Source: Rhizobium sp. FKY42 (lineage in GTDB: Bacteria > Pseudomonadota > Alphaproteobacteria > Rhizobiales > Rhizobiaceae). From it: a stretch of DNA of 64,000 nt. Location of the stretch: positions 62,001 to 126,000 of the forward strand of contig NZ_STGA01000010.1 in NCBI RefSeq assembly GCF_005222835.1, given 5' to 3'. Position numbers and translations under genes: made by a program. This document shows, piece after piece, positions 1 through 8,463 of the stretch (position 1 is its first letter; each line of letters starts with the position of its first letter). The notes below the pieces were generated by a model. The model searched no databases, had not been told where the DNA came from, and saw only the letters and a program-made list of their open reading frames with translations.

Positions 1-1044
1 GAGGGGCTGTCTGCCCGTGAAGCGGCGCGGATGGAGGCGCTTGTCGTGGCAGAACTCGGCTGGGGCGATGCCGGCCTTGCGGTCTCGGCAGGTGCTGGCG
101 AAATGCCCATCCGGGCTGCCATGGCGGCGGGCAATCAGGAACTGGTAGACCTTTGCCAGGGCAAGCTCGGCTGCTGGATTGCGAGCCAGCCGGACCGGGG
201 CTCTGACGGCATGACGCTTTACCCGCAGGAGCGGAAGCCAGGTTCGAAGGGCAATATCGGCAATCTTCAGGCCCGCTTCGTTGGCGACGAAATCATCGTG
301 AACGGCCAGAGTTCGGCCTGGGTCTCGAATGGCTATGTGGCCGAAGTCGGCCTTCTGGATATCGTTGCCGATTACGGCAACGGCTTCTATGACGAGGAAG
401 GCAGCGTCCACGGCTGCCTGGTGGTTGTGCCGCTGGATCTGCCGGGGATCTCGCGCGGCAGGCCCTTGCGCAAGCTTGGCAAGCGGCCCCTGCCGCAGGG
501 GGAAATCTTCTTTGACAATGTGCGCATTCCACGCCGCTTCGCCACGGCGGAACGGGATGATTTCAAGACCAAGCATGCGCTTTCCTGGGCCCATGCGGGC
601 ACCAACATGGCGCATCTGGCCACAGGCCTCGCCCGCGCGGCATTCGAACATGCCCTGACCTATTGCAATGAACGCCGACAGGGCGGCGGCCTCATCGCCG
701 ATCTGCAACTCACCCAGTACAGGCTGGGCGTCATCGGCGCGAAGGTGGAGGCCATCAAGGCCATGGCCCGCCATGTCGCCGAATACACCAAATGTTCGCC
801 GGTGCCGCACCCCTATTTCACCGCGAGCGGCAAGGCCTTCTGCACACGGGAAATGTTCGAGGTGGTCAATGAGAGCATGCAGCTTTTTGGCGGCAATGGG
901 CTGACGCAGGAATATCCGTTGGAAAAGCTGCTCCGGGATGCGCGCGCCATGCAGATCGAGGATGGCGAAACCAATGTGCTGTTCATGCACTTCGGCTTCC
1001 TCATGGCGCAGATGAACCGGCACACCGGCTGGGGAAAGAACTGA
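1..1044 (+). CDS. Acyl-CoA dehydrogenase, C-terminal part (cut by window edge)
   Basis: The reading frame is open from base 1, so the real start lies outside the window; the ATG at 31 is internal. The visible ~347 residues contain the middle beta-domain and C-terminal helical domain of an acyl-CoA dehydrogenase: an RGSDG segment near the FAD/substrate region, a QLFGGNGLTQEYP segment, and an IEDGETNVL end resembling the FAD-binding tail of the family. The family is a flavoenzyme oxidising acyl-CoA to the 2,3-enoyl-CoA. The next two genes follow within 24 bp and by overlap, so this is probably the upstream part of a CoA-ester catabolic operon. The substrate cannot be told from sequence. An aromatic or alicyclic CoA ester is plausible from the later MhpA-type hydroxylase, but that is inference. 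Confidence 0.85.
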   Translation, partial: EGLSAREAARMEALVVAELGWGDAGLAVSAGAGEMPIRAAMAAGNQELVDLCQGKLGCWIASQPDRGSDGMTLYPQERKPGSKGNIGNLQARFVGDEIIVNGQSSAWVSNGYVAEVGLLDIVADYGNGFYDEEGSVHGCLVVVPLDLPGISRGRPLRKLGKRPLPQGEIFFDNVRIPRRFATAERDDFKTKHALSWAHAGTNMAHLATGLARAAFEHALTYCNERRQGGGLIADLQLTQYRLGVIGAKVEAIKAMARHVAEYTKCSPVPHPYFTASGKAFCTREMFEVVNESMQLFGGNGLTQEYPLEKLLRDARAMQIEDGETNVLFMHFGFLMAQMNRHTGWGKN

Positions 1045-1068
1045 ATTTCAACGACTTCGGAGGAAGAC

Positions 1069-2214
1069 ATGAGCATAGACTATCCAGTCGTCGTCTATGG
1101 GGCGAACGGCTATACGGGCAGGCTTGTCTGCGAACACCTGGGTGAGCTGGGCATTCCCTTCATCGCCGCGGGCCGTTCGAAAAAGAAGCTGGAAGAGATG
1201 ATGCAGATCGTGCCGGGCATCGAACGCTCGAAGCACATGATCGTTGAGGTCGAAAACACTGTCGAGGCCTTGTCGGAGCTGGTGCGTGGCCGCAAGGTCG
1301 TGTGTAACACAGTCGGTCCGATGAACCGTTTCGCCCGCGAGCTTCTGCAGGCCTGCTATAACGAACGGGTCAGCTACCTCGATACGACCGGCGAGCAGCA
1401 CTGGATTCGCGAGCTGATGGACCATTGGCACGAGAAGTTCCGTTCCATCGAGCGACTGGTCATTCCCTCCTGCTCCTACATGTACGGCGTCTGCGAACTG
1501 GGTGCGCGGGTCTGCCTTGAAACGCCGGGGATCGACTCCATCGATGCCACCTCGATTGCCGATGGTGTGCCGACGGTTGCCTCTGCCCGCACCATCCTCG
1601 ATGCGATCCGGCATCCTTCAGTCTACCTCAAGAACAATGAGCTGGTTCCCTACAAGGGCATCGAGAACTCGCGTATCACCTCACCGGAAGGAACGGTACT
1701 GACGGCATCCACCTGGGGCGGCACTGCCCTGCCGATCTGGTTCAGCCGCGACGGACGCATCCGCAACGCCAAGATGATGTGCGCCATGTGGAACCAGGAA
1801 CTCTACAAGAAGGAACTGGAACTGGAGCGCCTCAACAAGACGACCTTCCAGTGGATTCCAGACGAAATCCTCTATCCGATGATGGACAAGATGGCCGAGG
1901 GCATTACCGCGGGAACGCCTCCGCGCGAAAGCCGCTATGTTCATCGTGCCATTGATGTCTGCGTCGGACGCGGCCCGGTCGGCATGGTCAAGACCACGAT
2001 GGTCTCGAACGGGGGGTATTACACCACGGGCCTGATCCAGGCCTATGTCGCCTCCCGCCTCGTCTACGAAACTCCGCCAAAGGTGGTGGGCTTCGCCTCG
2101 CCCTCGGAGGCCTTCGGTCATCGAAACATTCTCGGCGTCATGGAGTCCTATGGTTACGCCAAACTGGGCGTTCAGAAGATCATCGGTAACCACGTGGAAG
2201 GAGCGGCGGCATAA
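1069..2214 (+). CDS. Saccharopine dehydrogenase-like NAD(P)-dependent oxidoreductase
   Basis: A 381-residue protein starting at an ATG preceded by GGAGGA. The N-terminus has a Rossmann motif (VVYGANGYTGRLV) typical of the saccharopine dehydrogenase/trans-acting enoyl reductase superfamily, followed by a CNTVGPMNRF segment seen in this group. No transmembrane segment is evident. The gene lies between an acyl-CoA dehydrogenase and an enoyl-CoA hydratase and overlaps the latter by one base (TAATG), so it is probably co-translated with it. That context argues for a reductase or dehydrogenase acting on a CoA-bound or ring intermediate rather than lysine metabolism. The exact reaction is unknown. 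Confidence 0.75.
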   Translation: MSIDYPVVVYGANGYTGRLVCEHLGELGIPFIAAGRSKKKLEEMMQIVPGIERSKHMIVEVENTVEALSELVRGRKVVCNTVGPMNRFARELLQACYNERVSYLDTTGEQHWIRELMDHWHEKFRSIERLVIPSCSYMYGVCELGARVCLETPGIDSIDATSIADGVPTVASARTILDAIRHPSVYLKNNELVPYKGIENSRITSPEGTVLTASTWGGTALPIWFSRDGRIRNAKMMCAMWNQELYKKELELERLNKTTFQWIPDEILYPMMDKMAEGITAGTPPRESRYVHRAIDVCVGRGPVGMVKTTMVSNGGYYTTGLIQAYVASRLVYETPPKVVGFASPSEAFGHRNILGVMESYGYAKLGVQKIIGNHVEGAAA

Positions 2215-3044
2215 TGACCTTCAAAACACTTTCCCTTCGTGAACAGGGCGCAGTTCTGCATGTCACGATCAACAATCCGCCGCTCAATCTGATGACGGGC
2301 CAGCTCGCCATGGAGCTTTTCCAGCTTCATGGACTGCTGATGATGCGCCGGAGTGAAATCGTCTGCGTGGTCATCGACAGCGCAGACCCGGACTTTTTCC
2401 TCGGCCATTTCGAGGTCAATGAGCTGGAAGCCGCTCTGGACGATCCGTCGAAGCAGAGCCAGTATCCGGACGTGAACCTCATTCAGGGTCTCGCTATATC
2501 CTGGCGCGATCTGCCGCAGGTGGTCATTGCCAAAGTGCGCGGCCGTTGCCGCGGCGGCGGTCTGGAATGGCTGCTCGGCCTGCATATGCGGTTTGCTTCG
2601 GAAAACGCGCTCTTTGGCTTTCCGGAAGCGGATGGCGGTTTCATTCCGGCGGGCGGCGGCACCACGAACACTATCCAGATCGCCGGCACGGCGCGCGCCA
2701 TGGAGATCCTGCTTTCGGGTCGCGACTTCACGGCCGCAGAGTTTGAACGCTATGGCCTGATCAACCGCGCCCTGCCGGATAGCGAACTCGATGCCTATGT
2801 CGAGGCACTGGCGGCAAATCTTGCACGCCGCACGCCGCAGGTTCTAGCCATGCATCGCGCGGTACAGGTCAAGGCCGTTTCACCGCAGGAAGAACCGTTG
2901 TTTGCCGCCATGGCACAGGAAAACATCGCGTTCCGCTCTGCCATCGCAGACGGATCGCTGAAGGCGTCCATCGCGCGCATGAAGACGCAGGGACAGACCC
3001 GGGAAAGCGAACTGGATCTGCCCGCAAGTCTCGCCAGGGCATAG
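2214..3044 (+). CDS. Enoyl-CoA hydratase/isomerase (crotonase) family protein
   Basis: A 276-residue crotonase-fold protein translationally coupled (TAATG) to the preceding gene. The oxyanion-hole region is visible as RGRCRGGGLEWLLG, and the FGFPEADGGFIPAGGG segment matches the second conserved crotonase block. Family members hydrate or isomerise enoyl-CoA esters in the cytoplasm. With the acyl-CoA dehydrogenase upstream it gives two successive beta-oxidation-type steps. The substrate is not identifiable, and the N-terminal region (KTLSLREQGAVLHVTINNPP) is standard for the family. Confidence 0.82.
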   Translation: MTFKTLSLREQGAVLHVTINNPPLNLMTGQLAMELFQLHGLLMMRRSEIVCVVIDSADPDFFLGHFEVNELEAALDDPSKQSQYPDVNLIQGLAISWRDLPQVVIAKVRGRCRGGGLEWLLGLHMRFASENALFGFPEADGGFIPAGGGTTNTIQIAGTARAMEILLSGRDFTAAEFERYGLINRALPDSELDAYVEALAANLARRTPQVLAMHRAVQVKAVSPQEEPLFAAMAQENIAFRSAIADGSLKASIARMKTQGQTRESELDLPASLARA

Positions 3045-3056
3045 CGCCTGACGAGC

Positions 3057-3133
3057 GACATGCACCCGGGCCACGGTCCCTCGGGTGTCATGTCCTGCTG
3101 GCTGGCGCGTTCCCCACGTCCCGCGCCAGCCAG
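3057..3133 (+). terminator. Two consecutive hairpins after the enoyl-CoA hydratase gene
   Basis: The first hairpin pairs GACATG-CACCCG (3057-3068) with CGGGTG-t-CATGTC (3082-3094), broken only by one bulged base. The second is a perfect 12-bp stem, CTGGCTGGCGCG (3098-3109) with its complement at 3122-3133, separated by 12 bases. Neither is followed by a clear T-tract. They sit between the CoA-ester genes and the cupin gene and may act as a terminator or RNA-stability structure. Confidence 0.45.
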
Positions 3134-3208
3134 TCAGCCCGTGGTTATGCAGCAGCAAAGAAACTTGAGACGTATCGAACCATGCCTTGTCCGGACCAGG
3201 AGGAAAGC

Positions 3209-3745
3209 ATGCCTATCAGACGTGTTGTCACGGGTATCAACGAGAGCGGAAAATCGATTGTCGTCAGCGATGGAAGCTCTTCAGCCGAAAGGGCTTTGCA
3301 GCATTCGCCCGGCTTCGTCATAGCGCCGCTGTGGAGACTGGAGGAAACACCGCCGCAAAATGACCGCTCGACGGATCCACTTTCGCAGGCCGGCAGTCTG
3401 CTGGCCCCTCCAGGTGGTGCCGTTTTCATCGTGGTGACCTTTCCGCCAGATTCAATCACGGCAGCGCCAGATTTCGATCCGGTGGCCGCGGGCGGCGAAT
3501 TTGCAGAGGCCGTGCCCGGCCTTGCTGAAACTTTCGAGCCGGATCACCCAGGCATGCACACGACCCCGACACTGGATTTCGCGACGGTCGTCTGCGGAAA
3601 CGTTGTGCTTGAACTCGATGACGGCGTCACCGTCGCCCTCACCCAGGGTGACACAGTCGTACAGCGTTCGACCCGTCACGCCTGGCGTAATCCCGGATCC
3701 GAACCCGCGACCGTCTCCTTCGTCATGTTGGGCACGCGCACCTGA
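3209..3745 (+). CDS. Cupin-domain protein
   Basis: A 178-residue protein. I chose the ATG at 3209 because AGGAGGA lies just upstream (3199-3205); an in-frame ATG at 3182 has no such site. The C-terminal half carries a cupin barrel: a TTPTLDFATVVCGNVVLELDD stretch, a GDTVVQRSTRHAWRN segment that supplies the second cupin motif, and a closing PATVSFVMLG strand. Related proteins in aromatic-catabolism loci are small metal-binding or sensing proteins of unknown specificity. It stands alone, convergent with the MhpA-type gene, and is separated from the upstream operon by two hairpins. Confidence 0.72.
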   Translation: MPIRRVVTGINESGKSIVVSDGSSSAERALQHSPGFVIAPLWRLEETPPQNDRSTDPLSQAGSLLAPPGGAVFIVVTFPPDSITAAPDFDPVAAGGEFAEAVPGLAETFEPDHPGMHTTPTLDFATVVCGNVVLELDDGVTVALTQGDTVVQRSTRHAWRNPGSEPATVSFVMLGTRT

Positions 3746-3807
3746 CATGTAGCAACTCTGAAAGCGAGGACGGGGTCGCAGTGGTCCTTTGCTTGCTTCA
3801 CCCGGGC

Positions 3808-5385
3808 TCAGGTGGCAGCCAGCACAGGCAAAATCGCATCCAGCACATGCGTCAGATCGCCGGGCGTGCGCAGTCCGGCAAGAACGACATGGTCCGGCCG
3901 AACAAGAATAGCCTCACAGGCATGCTTCTGCATCCACAGACGGAAGACCGCATGGCGCTCGCAAAGCGTGCCCTTTTCTCCCTCCTCCGCAATGACGTGG
4001 GGCGTGATCGCGAGTGTCTCAAGCCTGTGGCGGTCAGTCGGGGCCGGTTCAAAACCTTGCCGGACCAGCAGGTGAAATCCGTAGCCCAGAATATCATCCA
4101 GACACCGGACAGAACCGTCGGTCGCAATTATCTCGGGCTGCGGCGATGGTCTGCCTGCAGCATTCACCGAGCCGATCCCGTGCAGGCACAAGGGGCCGGG
4201 GCCAATCGGCGGAAAGAGGTCCTGGCGGATCGTGGTGCCGCCGCCAGAAGCCATGTCGGCCCGCATCCGGCGATTGCGTTCCTCGGCAAGAGCCGGATCG
4301 CGTTCGCCTATGATCGCGCCCAGCCCTTTGGTGATGGAGATGACCTCTTTGACCAGGGGGCGGCGCTCTGCTTCATAGGTTGCAAGCAGACTTTCCGGCG
4401 CTCCATCCAACACTGATGCCAGCTTCCAACCAAGATTGGCGGCGTCCTTGATACCCTGCACCATCCCCTGCGCCAGGAAGGGTGGCGTCATATGGCATGC
4501 GTCACCCGCAAGAAAAACGCGGCCCCGGCCCCATTGCTTGGCAACAAGCGCGTGGAACCGGTAGGCGGCAGCGCGCCAAAGCCGCGCTTCGCCACGTTTG
4601 AGCCAGGGAGAAAGCAGGCCCCAGACCGTATCTTCACCACTCATGGCAGCCGGGTCTTCGCCCGGCAGCAACATGAATTCCCAGCGACGCAGGTTGCGTG
4701 GGCCGACAACGAATGTGTGTGGCCTCGCCGGATCGCAATACTGCACGTTCACCTCCGGCAGCGATACATCCTGCTCCACAAGCATATCAACGACGACCCA
4801 CGGCTCATCGAACACCAGATCCTCGAAGCCAATGCCGAGATGGCGCCGTACAAAGCTGTTGCCGCCATCGCAACCGACCACAAAACGGGCAAGCTCATTG
4901 CGAACCTCGCCCGACCGTTTGTCGAGCAGGGTCAGGACTGGCATCGTCTCGATCTCGCGAAGATCGGTCAGCTCGGTCGCCAGCCGCATATCCACGGTGC
5001 TGCACCGCGTCAGGTGCTCCCGCAGAACCCTTTCCAGATCCGGCTGCAGGAATGTCAGGTAGGGAGGCCATGCAAGAGGATAGGGCGGCTCCTGCGAGAG
5101 AAAGCGCCGGATGACCTCGCCATCGGCTGTCCGATATTCCGTCGGCCTGTAGGCGCTCGTCACACCCGACACGGCAGCGCCGAGTCCAAGCTCCTGGAAC
5201 ACACGCATCACCTCCTGGTCCAGCCCGATGGCACGCGGCAGGTTGAACAGGTCGGCCGCCGCATCAAGGGCCAGAACATGCAGTCCCCGCCCAGCCAGAA
5301 GTGCGGCCAGTGTCGTGCCCACGGGACCCAGACCAACAATAGCGACATCGAACGGCTGGTCGGACCTGGAACCTCTACCCTGCAT
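3808..5385 (-). CDS. FAD-dependent aromatic hydroxylase, MhpA-like
   Basis: A 525-residue class A flavin monooxygenase of the 3-(3-hydroxyphenyl)propionate hydroxylase type. The N-terminal FAD Rossmann motif reads VGLGPVGTTLAALL, the DG motif VVGCDGGNSFVRR lies near residue 170, and the GDACHMTPPFLAQGM motif near residue 290 binds FAD and NAD(P)H. Length is close to MhpA (about 550). The start has a strong GGAGGA site. Such enzymes hydroxylate a phenolic ring ortho to the hydroxyl using NAD(P)H and O2. The gene is divergent from an outer-membrane protein gene and convergent with the cupin gene. The true substrate (phenylpropionate, resorcinol or other phenol) cannot be told from sequence. Confidence 0.82.
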   Translation of the reverse strand: MQGRGSRSDQPFDVAIVGLGPVGTTLAALLAGRGLHVLALDAAADLFNLPRAIGLDQEVMRVFQELGLGAAVSGVTSAYRPTEYRTADGEVIRRFLSQEPPYPLAWPPYLTFLQPDLERVLREHLTRCSTVDMRLATELTDLREIETMPVLTLLDKRSGEVRNELARFVVGCDGGNSFVRRHLGIGFEDLVFDEPWVVVDMLVEQDVSLPEVNVQYCDPARPHTFVVGPRNLRRWEFMLLPGEDPAAMSGEDTVWGLLSPWLKRGEARLWRAAAYRFHALVAKQWGRGRVFLAGDACHMTPPFLAQGMVQGIKDAANLGWKLASVLDGAPESLLATYEAERRPLVKEVISITKGLGAIIGERDPALAEERNRRMRADMASGGGTTIRQDLFPPIGPGPLCLHGIGSVNAAGRPSPQPEIIATDGSVRCLDDILGYGFHLLVRQGFEPAPTDRHRLETLAITPHVIAEEGEKGTLCERHAVFRLWMQKHACEAILVRPDHVVLAGLRTPGDLTHVLDAILPVLAAT

Positions 5386-5437
5386 CGTCGTCTCCTCCCG
5401 AAGAACATTCGGTCATCAGCCTTAAAACTCGGGAATT

Positions 5438-5468
5438 AATTTCGCAAGATATTCTTATTATCGAAATT
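5438..5468. promoter_or_regulatory. Inverted repeat in the divergent promoter region
   Basis: The 243-bp AT-rich gap between the divergent hydroxylase and outer-membrane protein genes contains AATTTCG (5438-5444) and its complement CGAAATT (5462-5468), 17 bases apart. Another ATCGAAAAT-like half site lies near 5566. This is a candidate operator; no regulator gene is adjacent. Confidence 0.3.
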
Positions 5469-5628
5469 TTGGATCTGGATAATCACGAACTTACCCTTGC
5501 TCTGGCGGCATGCAGGCCGGATGCAATCCTTCTTACATCTCTACTATTTCGTAAAAATACAAATTATCGAAAATATCTGGACTCACCCGTACAGAGACGA
5601 TAGTGTCCGCGATGGGAGGACATCGACC

Positions 5629-6723
5629 ATGAAACATTCGACTTTATTGGCAGGCTGCCTCATCAGCCTTTCTGCATTTCCTGTACTGGCTGAAAGCCCG
5701 AAACCCGCAATCGAGGGGCCACCAGGCGCAGGCGCGCCTCCAGCGAGCGTGATCACGCAGATTAACCTCGGCAATGCCGGTCTCCTGGCGCCGTTTTACT
5801 CGGATCTCGAATATGGCACGGTCCTGCAGCGGGTGGGCCAATCGCGTTCGCGCGTCAATACGATCAACAATGGCCCCCGCGGAACGCCAACCACCGGCTA
5901 CGAGAACTCGTCATTCACGGTTGCCTTGCCCTGGATTTTCCGTGCTCCAATTGACGAAACGTCAAACTTCACTGTCAAGCTTGTTGGGGTAACCGCCAAC
6001 GAAGGCACCAACCGTATCTCTGAAGATGCACAGTTCGGTTTCGCTGCGGTGGGTTACGAGTGGTTCTACAGTCCCACAGGCATGTTTGCCGTTGAGCTTG
6101 GTTATCGCGGCACAGAAATTGATCGCACCACGGGTGCATTCGATCTTCGTCGCAACAACCTCGATTTCAAGCTCTCCTTCGCCCAGCAGATAACCGATGA
6201 ATGGGGTGCCGTGGGCCGTGTGGTCTATTCGCCGGGCAAGACGAAGACAGATATCGGGACGCCGTTCGGCATCGCTCATGCGAAAATGTCGGACTACTAT
6301 GTCTACAACCACTTCGATCTCATCGGCAACTATTCTCTCAGCTTCCTGCCCGACGACTGGAAGTTTCATCCGCAGCTTGGCCTGACCTATCTGACCAGTT
6401 GGTCCGATGAAACGACGAACAGCCTCGGTGGAAGGATACTCGCAGCCGAGGACCGTTATGGCTCCGTGCAGGCCATTGCCAATTTCGAAAAGCAGGTCAG
6501 GCCGGGCTCGTTCTCGCCGGTCCTTGCGCTCGGCGTCGAACACGTCTTCAAGGACGATCTGGCTGCATACAGCAATGAGAAGACCTATGGCATTGTCCAG
6601 GTTGGTCTGGGCTACCTCGATGCGAGCGGCTTTGCGACCTATGTCGGCATTCATCATCGCGAGGGATTTGCCGGACAGCGCAGCTCCACGGAGCTGACCA
6701 TCGCGGGCAATATTCGCTTCTGA
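5629..6723 (+). CDS. Putative outer-membrane beta-barrel protein
   Basis: A 364-residue protein starting at the ATG at 5629, which has GGGAGGA eight bases upstream; earlier in-frame ATGs would put unrelated residues before the signal peptide. The N-terminus MKHSTLLAGCLISLSAF with a cleavage-like VLA-ES is a signal sequence. The mature part shows alternating hydrophobic/polar strands rich in Tyr, Phe and Gly, and the chain ends in ...AGNIRF with a terminal Phe, as expected of an outer-membrane barrel. Similar proteins in aromatic-degradation loci are proposed uptake channels for phenolic substrates. Its position opposite the aromatic hydroxylase suggests the same, but that is inference. A strong hairpin follows the stop codon. 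Confidence 0.65.
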   Translation: MKHSTLLAGCLISLSAFPVLAESPKPAIEGPPGAGAPPASVITQINLGNAGLLAPFYSDLEYGTVLQRVGQSRSRVNTINNGPRGTPTTGYENSSFTVALPWIFRAPIDETSNFTVKLVGVTANEGTNRISEDAQFGFAAVGYEWFYSPTGMFAVELGYRGTEIDRTTGAFDLRRNNLDFKLSFAQQITDEWGAVGRVVYSPGKTKTDIGTPFGIAHAKMSDYYVYNHFDLIGNYSLSFLPDDWKFHPQLGLTYLTSWSDETTNSLGGRILAAEDRYGSVQAIANFEKQVRPGSFSPVLALGVEHVFKDDLAAYSNEKTYGIVQVGLGYLDASGFATYVGIHHREGFAGQRSSTELTIAGNIRF

Positions 6724-6746
6724 CACCCTGGCATCCGGCATGCCTT

Positions 6747-6780
6747 GCGGAGCGGCTCAAGCCGCTCCGCCCTTCATTTT
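6747..6780 (+). terminator. Hairpin terminator after the outer-membrane protein gene
   Basis: A perfect 10-bp GC-rich stem (GCGGAGCGGC at 6747-6756 with GCCGCTCCGC at 6761-6770) closes on a TCAA tetraloop. It is followed by CCTTCATTTT, a weak T-rich tail. Confidence 0.7.
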
Positions 6781-6794
6781 CAGGACGTCACACC

Positions 6795-7412
6795 ATGCCC
6801 ACACTGCTTCACATCCATTCCAGCCCAAACCTCGGTCCGTCTGTAACGCGCAGCCTGTCGTCGCGCTTTGTCGAACGGTTTTCAGCCTCCCACCCGGATA
6901 CCACGGTGGACGTGCTGGATCTCGCCGCAGACCCTCTGCCGCATTTCGGACCCGCCAACATGGCCGCCGCCATGACCCCACCTGAAAATTTTTCCGAGGC
7001 AACCAGGGTTGCAGTCGGGCGGTCAGCGCAGCTGATTGATCAGATCATGCGTGCAAATGTCATCGTCCTGGGGGTGCCGATGATCAACTTTACCGCACCT
7101 ACTCAACTGAAAGCCTGGATCGATCACATCAGCATCCCGCAAAAAACCTTCCGCTACACCGGTCCGGGGAAGGTGGAAGGTCTCGTTGTTGGCAAGAGAG
7201 TATTTCTCATTGCCGCGAGCGGGATGGACTACTCAACAGCGCAGGGTAAAGCCTTCGATTTTCTGGAACCAATGCTGCGCTGGCAACTGGGCTTCCTTGG
7301 CATGACGGATCTCACCGTCATCAGGGCACAGGGCATGCGCATGTTCCCGGAAAAAGCTACGGATATCATGGCTGCCGCAGAGGCAGAGGTGGATCGGCTG
7401 GCTCTTGGATAG
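6795..7412 (+). CDS. azoR: FMN-dependent NADH-azoreductase
   Basis: A 205-residue flavodoxin-fold protein of the AzoR/NAD(P)H:quinone oxidoreductase family. It starts with the phosphate-binding segment LLHIHSSPNLGPSVTRSLS, has the VPMINFTAPTQLKAWIDH block (family MYNFxxPxxLKxxxDxxxR) near residue 95, and ASGMDY further on. AzoR homologues are about 200 residues. They reduce quinones and azo dyes by two-electron transfer, which protects against quinones made during aromatic catabolism. The gene has its own downstream terminator and lies 72 bp after the outer-membrane protein gene, beyond a strong hairpin, so it is probably transcribed separately. Confidence 0.85.
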   Translation: MPTLLHIHSSPNLGPSVTRSLSSRFVERFSASHPDTTVDVLDLAADPLPHFGPANMAAAMTPPENFSEATRVAVGRSAQLIDQIMRANVIVLGVPMINFTAPTQLKAWIDHISIPQKTFRYTGPGKVEGLVVGKRVFLIAASGMDYSTAQGKAFDFLEPMLRWQLGFLGMTDLTVIRAQGMRMFPEKATDIMAAAEAEVDRLALG

Positions 7413-7452
7413 GGCTTCGCCCGGCACACCCCGATCCGATACGAGCAACAAG

Positions 7453-7483
7453 ACTTCCCGACCAGCATGATCGGGGAGTTTTT
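7453..7483 (+). terminator. Rho-independent terminator after azoR
   Basis: A 9-bp stem, ACTTCCCGA (7453-7461) with TCGGGGAGT (7471-7479) including one T-G pair, has a 9-base loop and is followed by a TTTTT run. The next ~290 bases up to the small gene at 7772 show no coding potential I can support. Confidence 0.75.
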
Positions 7484-7771
7484 GATGGTGCCGGATCAAC
7501 GTGGAATTGCCACGTCCTGAGGAATTACCTGGCAACAGATCATCTGCCGCCCTTGCCGTCCTGAACGCGTGGAGGGTCGCAAAGTCCTGTATGCCGCTCA
7601 GAAACAACGGTCCCTGCACTGTTGAGGATTGGCTTCCGCCGCGTGGCGTGGCAGAAGGTGCGCGGACGCGACCGCCGTTAGCTTTAGAACGGGGTCGGGC
7701 GACCGATTGACGTCACGTTGCTGCCGCGAGATCACGCTGGCCGTCCACTTGGTTCACATGAAGGTATCAGG

Positions 7772-8170
7772 ATGTCCATTACCATACAGAAGACCATTCC
7801 TGCGTCGCGTATGCTTCAGTTCAACCAGATGGTCGATCGGTGGCTGGAGGAAGGGCCCATCAAGCTGGCCACGAATGCGACGATCACGGCAATGGACAAT
7901 GCGGGCATCCCTAAGGCCGAACAGGTCGCGATCATCGAAGACCGCAATATCATCATGAAGCACAATATGCGCCTTGGTCTGATTAGCGAGGTCTTTGCCA
8001 AGGCGATTGAAACAGCGGTCAATTCCTTCCGATCAGGAAGCGAAGCACAGGATGAGATCGCTCGCCTGATCGTTACGGCGGTTGGCATTCGACAGGAAGA
8101 TCACAGCGAATTGGTCACCTTTACTTTTCTCACCACAGCCGAAGCGAGTAGCTTCGATGCTGCATGTTGA
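7772..8170 (+). CDS. Small hypothetical protein
   Basis: 132 residues from the ATG at 7772, which follows AAGGTATCAGG; a longer in-frame start at 7718 lacks a ribosome-binding site. The protein is soluble with no signal peptide or membrane segment. It has an amphipathic helical middle (EEGPIKLATNATITAMDNAG and the KAIETAVNSFRSG region) and a C-terminal strand-like VTFTFLTTAEASSF. I do not recognise a family. It stands alone between the azoreductase terminator and the LigM-type gene encoded on the other strand. Length and codon pattern look genuine, but coding status is less certain than for its neighbours. Confidence 0.5.
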   Translation: MSITIQKTIPASRMLQFNQMVDRWLEEGPIKLATNATITAMDNAGIPKAEQVAIIEDRNIIMKHNMRLGLISEVFAKAIETAVNSFRSGSEAQDEIARLIVTAVGIRQEDHSELVTFTFLTTAEASSFDAAC

Positions 8171-8421
8171 CGCGAAGACTGATAACCTGAACAGCCTGTA
8201 AGGCCGATATCATCGTTCAGCGCCGGGCGTGCGCTCCAAGGAACCTTCGGGACGGAAGATCCGCCAAGACCATCAGCGCAGCCGGCAATATGCCGGACAA
8301 CAGGCCATATAAACAACCGCCCCGAAACCTCAGTATCCCGGAGCGGCCGCTTGGGCCTAAAGCATGGCGCGTTCAATCATCCTCGACTGAACGATAACGT
8401 ACATGCGGCAAGAAAAGATCG

Positions 8422-8463
8422 AAAGCGCGGCTCTATCGAATCCAATAAAGTGCGCCGCGCTTT
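8422..8463 (-). terminator. Hairpin terminator of the LigM-type gene
   Basis: AAAGCGCGGC (8422-8431) and GCCGCGCTTT (8454-8463) form a perfect 10-bp stem that overlaps the LigM stop codon. On the minus strand it is followed by CGATCTTTTCTT. The flanking 8171-8421 stretch holds no recognisable gene. Confidence 0.65.

Noticed and set aside
4492..5439. 315-codon frame opposite the MhpA-like gene
   Set aside because: Shadow; the minus-strand frame shows both FAD motifs and a strong ribosome-binding site.
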